DNA of 35,512 nt, from contig JAVCCZ010000169.1 of the NCBI GenBank assembly GCA_030765265.1, positions 1 to 35,512 of the forward strand, given 5' to 3'. Shown here piece after piece: positions 31,613-35,512 of this stretch (position 1 is the stretch's first letter; each line of letters opens with the position of its first letter). This DNA comes from Candidatus Erginobacter occultus. GTDB lineage: Bacteria > Auribacterota > Erginobacteria > Erginobacterales > Erginobacteraceae. The position numbers and the translations under genes are program-made. Under the pieces are notes generated by a model that had not been told where the DNA came from, made no database searches, and worked only from the letters and a program-made list of their open reading frames with translations.

Positions 31613-32764
31613 TCATCCCACCTTCACCAGGCGGTAGTTTCTGGTACCGAGACCGGCCAGTTCGGCAGCGGCCAGAAAAGGTTCCAGGTCGACCCCGAAG
31701 AGGGTCTTGAACTTGTCCGGGAGACGGGGGAGGCAGCAGTACTGCCCGGCGATCTTTTCCGTCACCCGCTTATTCGAGACTCGGACCCGCTTCGCCACCG
31801 CGGTCGCGCCCGGGATCAGGGGGGCCTTCCGGATCAGGTCGATCGACGCCTGGTCAACGGCCAGGATATCCCGGGAGGCGAGGATCCCCTGGTCGGGGAC
31901 GAAGGGGGGTTCGGTCCAGTCGCAGCAGTCGCAATCGGGGGTGATGTCGAGGAGGAAATTCAGGTAAAGCGCCCGGTCCATTTTCCCCTCCAGAACCGCC
32001 CGGGCATAGGCGGCCGACTTTTCGGCCATCCGCTCCGATTCCCCCTTCCAGATCACCGGGATCGCCCCTTCGGGGCAGACGGCGATACATTCCCCGCAGC
32101 CGATACATTTTTCCCGGTCGATGACGGCCTTCCCCGCCCGGTCGAAGACGATCGCCGAAACCGGGCAGTAACGGATACAGGTTCCGCAGCCGACGCATTT
32201 TCCCTTTTTTACCACCGGTTTCAGATCGCTGTGCATCACCTGTTTCCCGGCCGGGGAGGCCAAGCCCATACTGATGTTCTTGACCGCCCCGCCGTAGCCG
32301 AAGGCCACGTGGCCGGTGGCGTGAGTGATCACCAGAAGGCTGTCGGCGGACCGGACCGCCTCCGCCACCCGGACCGGACGGCCGCCGATCGCCAGGCCCT
32401 TCTCCTCGAGAAAACGATCGGCGATCACGATCGGGGCCCCAATGTTTTCTTCCGTAAAACCGTGGCGGCGGGCGGTCTGGAGATGGGCGGCGGTCCGGTG
32501 GCGGCCGCCCCGGTAAAGGGTGTTGGAATCGGTAAGGAACGGCCGCGCCCCCAGTTCCCGCAGCTTTGCCACCAAACGGCGGGCGAAGGCGGGTTTCAGG
32601 TATCCGGTATTGCCCTCCTCCCCGAAGTGGACCTTGACCGCCACCCGGTCGCCGGGACGGAAGATCTCCCCTCCCCCGGCCCGGTCGAAGAGGTCGGAGA
32701 GTTTATCCAAACCCGACCGCCCGGCCCGGGCGGAGGAGTCGGCGTAATATATTTTGGCGGTCAT
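31613..32764 (-). CDS. DUF362 protein with two [4Fe-4S] clusters
   Basis: The 383-residue protein has an N-terminal DUF362 part (VAVKVHFGEEGNTGYLKP, THATGHVAFGYGGAVKNISM) and a central 2[4Fe-4S] ferredoxin domain: CVGCGTCIRYCP (Cys190-200) and CIGCGECIAVCP (Cys220-230). Further cysteines occur in DCDCCDW and QYCCLP. Members are called DUF362 or iron-sulfur cluster-binding proteins and have no assigned reaction; electron transfer is likely. No signal peptide is seen. It lies 104 bp after ligA and directly before the Deg-type pair, all on one strand. Confidence 0.9.
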   Translation of the reverse strand: MTAKIYYADSSARAGRSGLDKLSDLFDRAGGGEIFRPGDRVAVKVHFGEEGNTGYLKPAFARRLVAKLRELGARPFLTDSNTLYRGGRHRTAAHLQTARRHGFTEENIGAPIVIADRFLEEKGLAIGGRPVRVAEAVRSADSLLVITHATGHVAFGYGGAVKNISMGLASPAGKQVMHSDLKPVVKKGKCVGCGTCIRYCPVSAIVFDRAGKAVIDREKCIGCGECIAVCPEGAIPVIWKGESERMAEKSAAYARAVLEGKMDRALYLNFLLDITPDCDCCDWTEPPFVPDQGILASRDILAVDQASIDLIRKAPLIPGATAVAKRVRVSNKRVTEKIAGQYCCLPRLPDKFKTLFGVDLEPFLAAAELAGLGTRNYRLVKVG

Positions 32765-32821
32765 AGCAATAACTTCAGTCCATCCCCGGAGCCCGGCAAA
32801 CCATCCCTGGTCAATATAACT

Positions 32822-35044
<2,223 letters not shown>

Positions 35045-35091
35045 AGGGAATGACTCAGTTTGCGCTGCCGGCAAATAAACTGCGGAGGGAG

Positions 35092-35122
35092 CCCGGCGGG
35101 GGAGCCTTGCTCCCCCGCCGGG
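35092..35122 (-). terminator. Hairpin terminator after tRNA-Pro
   Basis: A perfect 14-bp stem, CCCGGCGGGGGAGC with its complement and a 3-base loop, lies 4 bp past the tRNA 3' end on the minus strand. The T-run is poor, with TTTATTT some 15 bases further on, but position and stem strength match the tRNA-Asp terminator. Confidence 0.7.
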
Positions 35123-35126
35123 ACAA

Positions 35127-35201
35127 TCGGGGCGGGCGGATTCGAACCGCCGACCTCACGGACCCGAACCGTGCGCGCTAGCCGGACTGCGCTACGCCCC
35201 G
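35127..35201 (-). tRNA. tRNA-Pro (CGG)
   Basis: The 75-base minus-strand sequence folds with acceptor CGGGGCG/CGCCCCG, D stem GCGC, anticodon stem CACGG/CCGTG and loop TTCGGGT, giving anticodon CGG. The T arm is GGCGG TTCGAAT CCGCC, the discriminator is A, and no CCA is encoded. It reads CCG, one of the most used codons in this window. Confidence 0.96.
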
Positions 35202-35221
35202 GACTATAAAAGACCGATTAC

Positions 35222-35250
35222 GGGATAAGGGATCGGCGCCGGTTTGTCAA
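35222..35250 (-). promoter_or_regulatory. Promoter of tRNA-Pro
   Basis: A perfect TTGACA is followed after 17 bp by TATCCC, about 20 bp before the tRNA 5' end. The TGA inside the -35 box is the stop codon of the DUF368 gene. Confidence 0.6.
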
Positions 35251-35512
35251 GTGACATTTGTTTTCGCTCGGGGTAAATCGAGCGGGGCCAGGCGGCGGGC
35301 GAGGGCGATCACCGCCCCCCCGACCACCGCGACCAGGACGCAGCCGAGAACCGTCTGCCAGCCCTGGGGGAGCTGGGGACTCATATTCCCCCAGTGGGGG
35401 ATCAATTTCGGCATATAGTGGGCCTTCCAGGGCCAGAGGGCGAGCAGGCTTCCCCCCATCAGGCCGCTCAAGACCGCCATCGTCCGGTCGTGGTAGCGGT
35501 GGAGGATCCGGC
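35247..35512 (-). CDS. DUF368 membrane protein, C-terminal part
   Basis: The last 87 residues of a protein whose start lies beyond the window. The segment [20 protein letters not shown], followed by LLALWPWK, is the conserved end of DUF368 proteins, and a final hydrophobic span (about [18 protein letters not shown]) follows. DUF368 members of the PopT type have been reported to recycle undecaprenyl phosphate across the inner membrane for wall and envelope glycan synthesis. The Met at 35480 is internal, not a start. The stop lies within the tRNA-Pro promoter. Confidence 0.85.
   Translation of the reverse strand, partial: RILHRYHDRTMAVLSGLMGGSLLALWPWKAHYMPKLIPHWGNMSPQLPQGWQTVLGCVLVAVVGGAVIALARRLAPLDLPRAKTNVT

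Overview
The window is a strongly GC-rich bacterial chromosome segment. Codon use is heavily biased to CCG, CGG, GGG and GAC/GAG, the tetranucleotide CCGG is everywhere, and ATG, GTG and TTG all serve as starts, mostly behind GGAGG-type ribosome binding sites. Genes are densely packed, often with 1-8 bp overlaps. A lipoprotein, a phospholipid acyltransferase, Deg-type periplasmic proteases and GDP-sugar synthesis suggest a diderm (Gram-negative-type) bacterium. Many degenerate short tandem repeats sit in the spacers. No gene fixes the taxon. The repeat-rich, GC-rich style fits an uncultured lineage (Omnitrophota, Auribacterota or other PVC-like groups), but that is a guess.

Layout. 1-4.9 kb: end of a PlsC-like acyltransferase, then minus-strand genes for a small membrane protein, a lipoprotein, a HEAT-repeat exported protein and a dtd-GT2-surE operon. 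4.9-6.7 kb: a radical SAM activase-like protein facing a MOSC-cutA pair. 6.7-8.9 kb: an inverted-repeat element, then an ABC-class ATPase with an apparent frameshift, and an FmdB-type zinc ribbon. 9.0-11.9 kb: ispA facing hypA-hypB and rnz. 11.9-13.8 kb: a small accessory island with a WG-repeat remnant, two toxin-antitoxin modules and tRNA-Asp. 13.8-19.2 kb: a GH94-type glycoside phosphorylase of about 1,100 residues, divergent from glutamine-dependent NAD synthetase. 19.2-25.5 kb: a secreted unknown, a hybrid histidine kinase, rmd and gmd (GDP-rhamnose), manA and an HU-family protein. 25.5-35.5 kb, all on the minus strand: ligA (with a possible 44-residue ORF in front), a DUF362 ferredoxin-like protein, two tandem Deg-type proteins (one catalytically broken), two tandem 4-alpha-glucanotransferases, and at the right edge tRNA-Pro and the end of a DUF368 transporter.

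How they fit. ManA can supply the mannose phosphate pool for GDP-mannose, which Gmd and Rmd would convert to GDP-D-rhamnose for surface glycans. The GH94-type phosphorylase and the two MalQ enzymes point to storage or oligosaccharide glucan turnover. HypA and HypB imply a nickel enzyme elsewhere in the genome. IspA, the GT2 enzyme and the DUF368 protein touch isoprenoid-phosphate and envelope metabolism. The remainder is housekeeping: NadE, LigA, RNase Z, Dtd, SurE and HU.

Most unusual: an adjacent, overlapping pair of Deg9-like proteases in which the second has lost its catalytic histidine; a hexanucleotide repeat that encodes the last residues of LigA; and a set of unrelated sequences sharing a 7-bp tandem period at gene boundaries. 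I found no CRISPR array, intact insertion sequence, prophage or recognised defence system other than the toxin-antitoxin modules.
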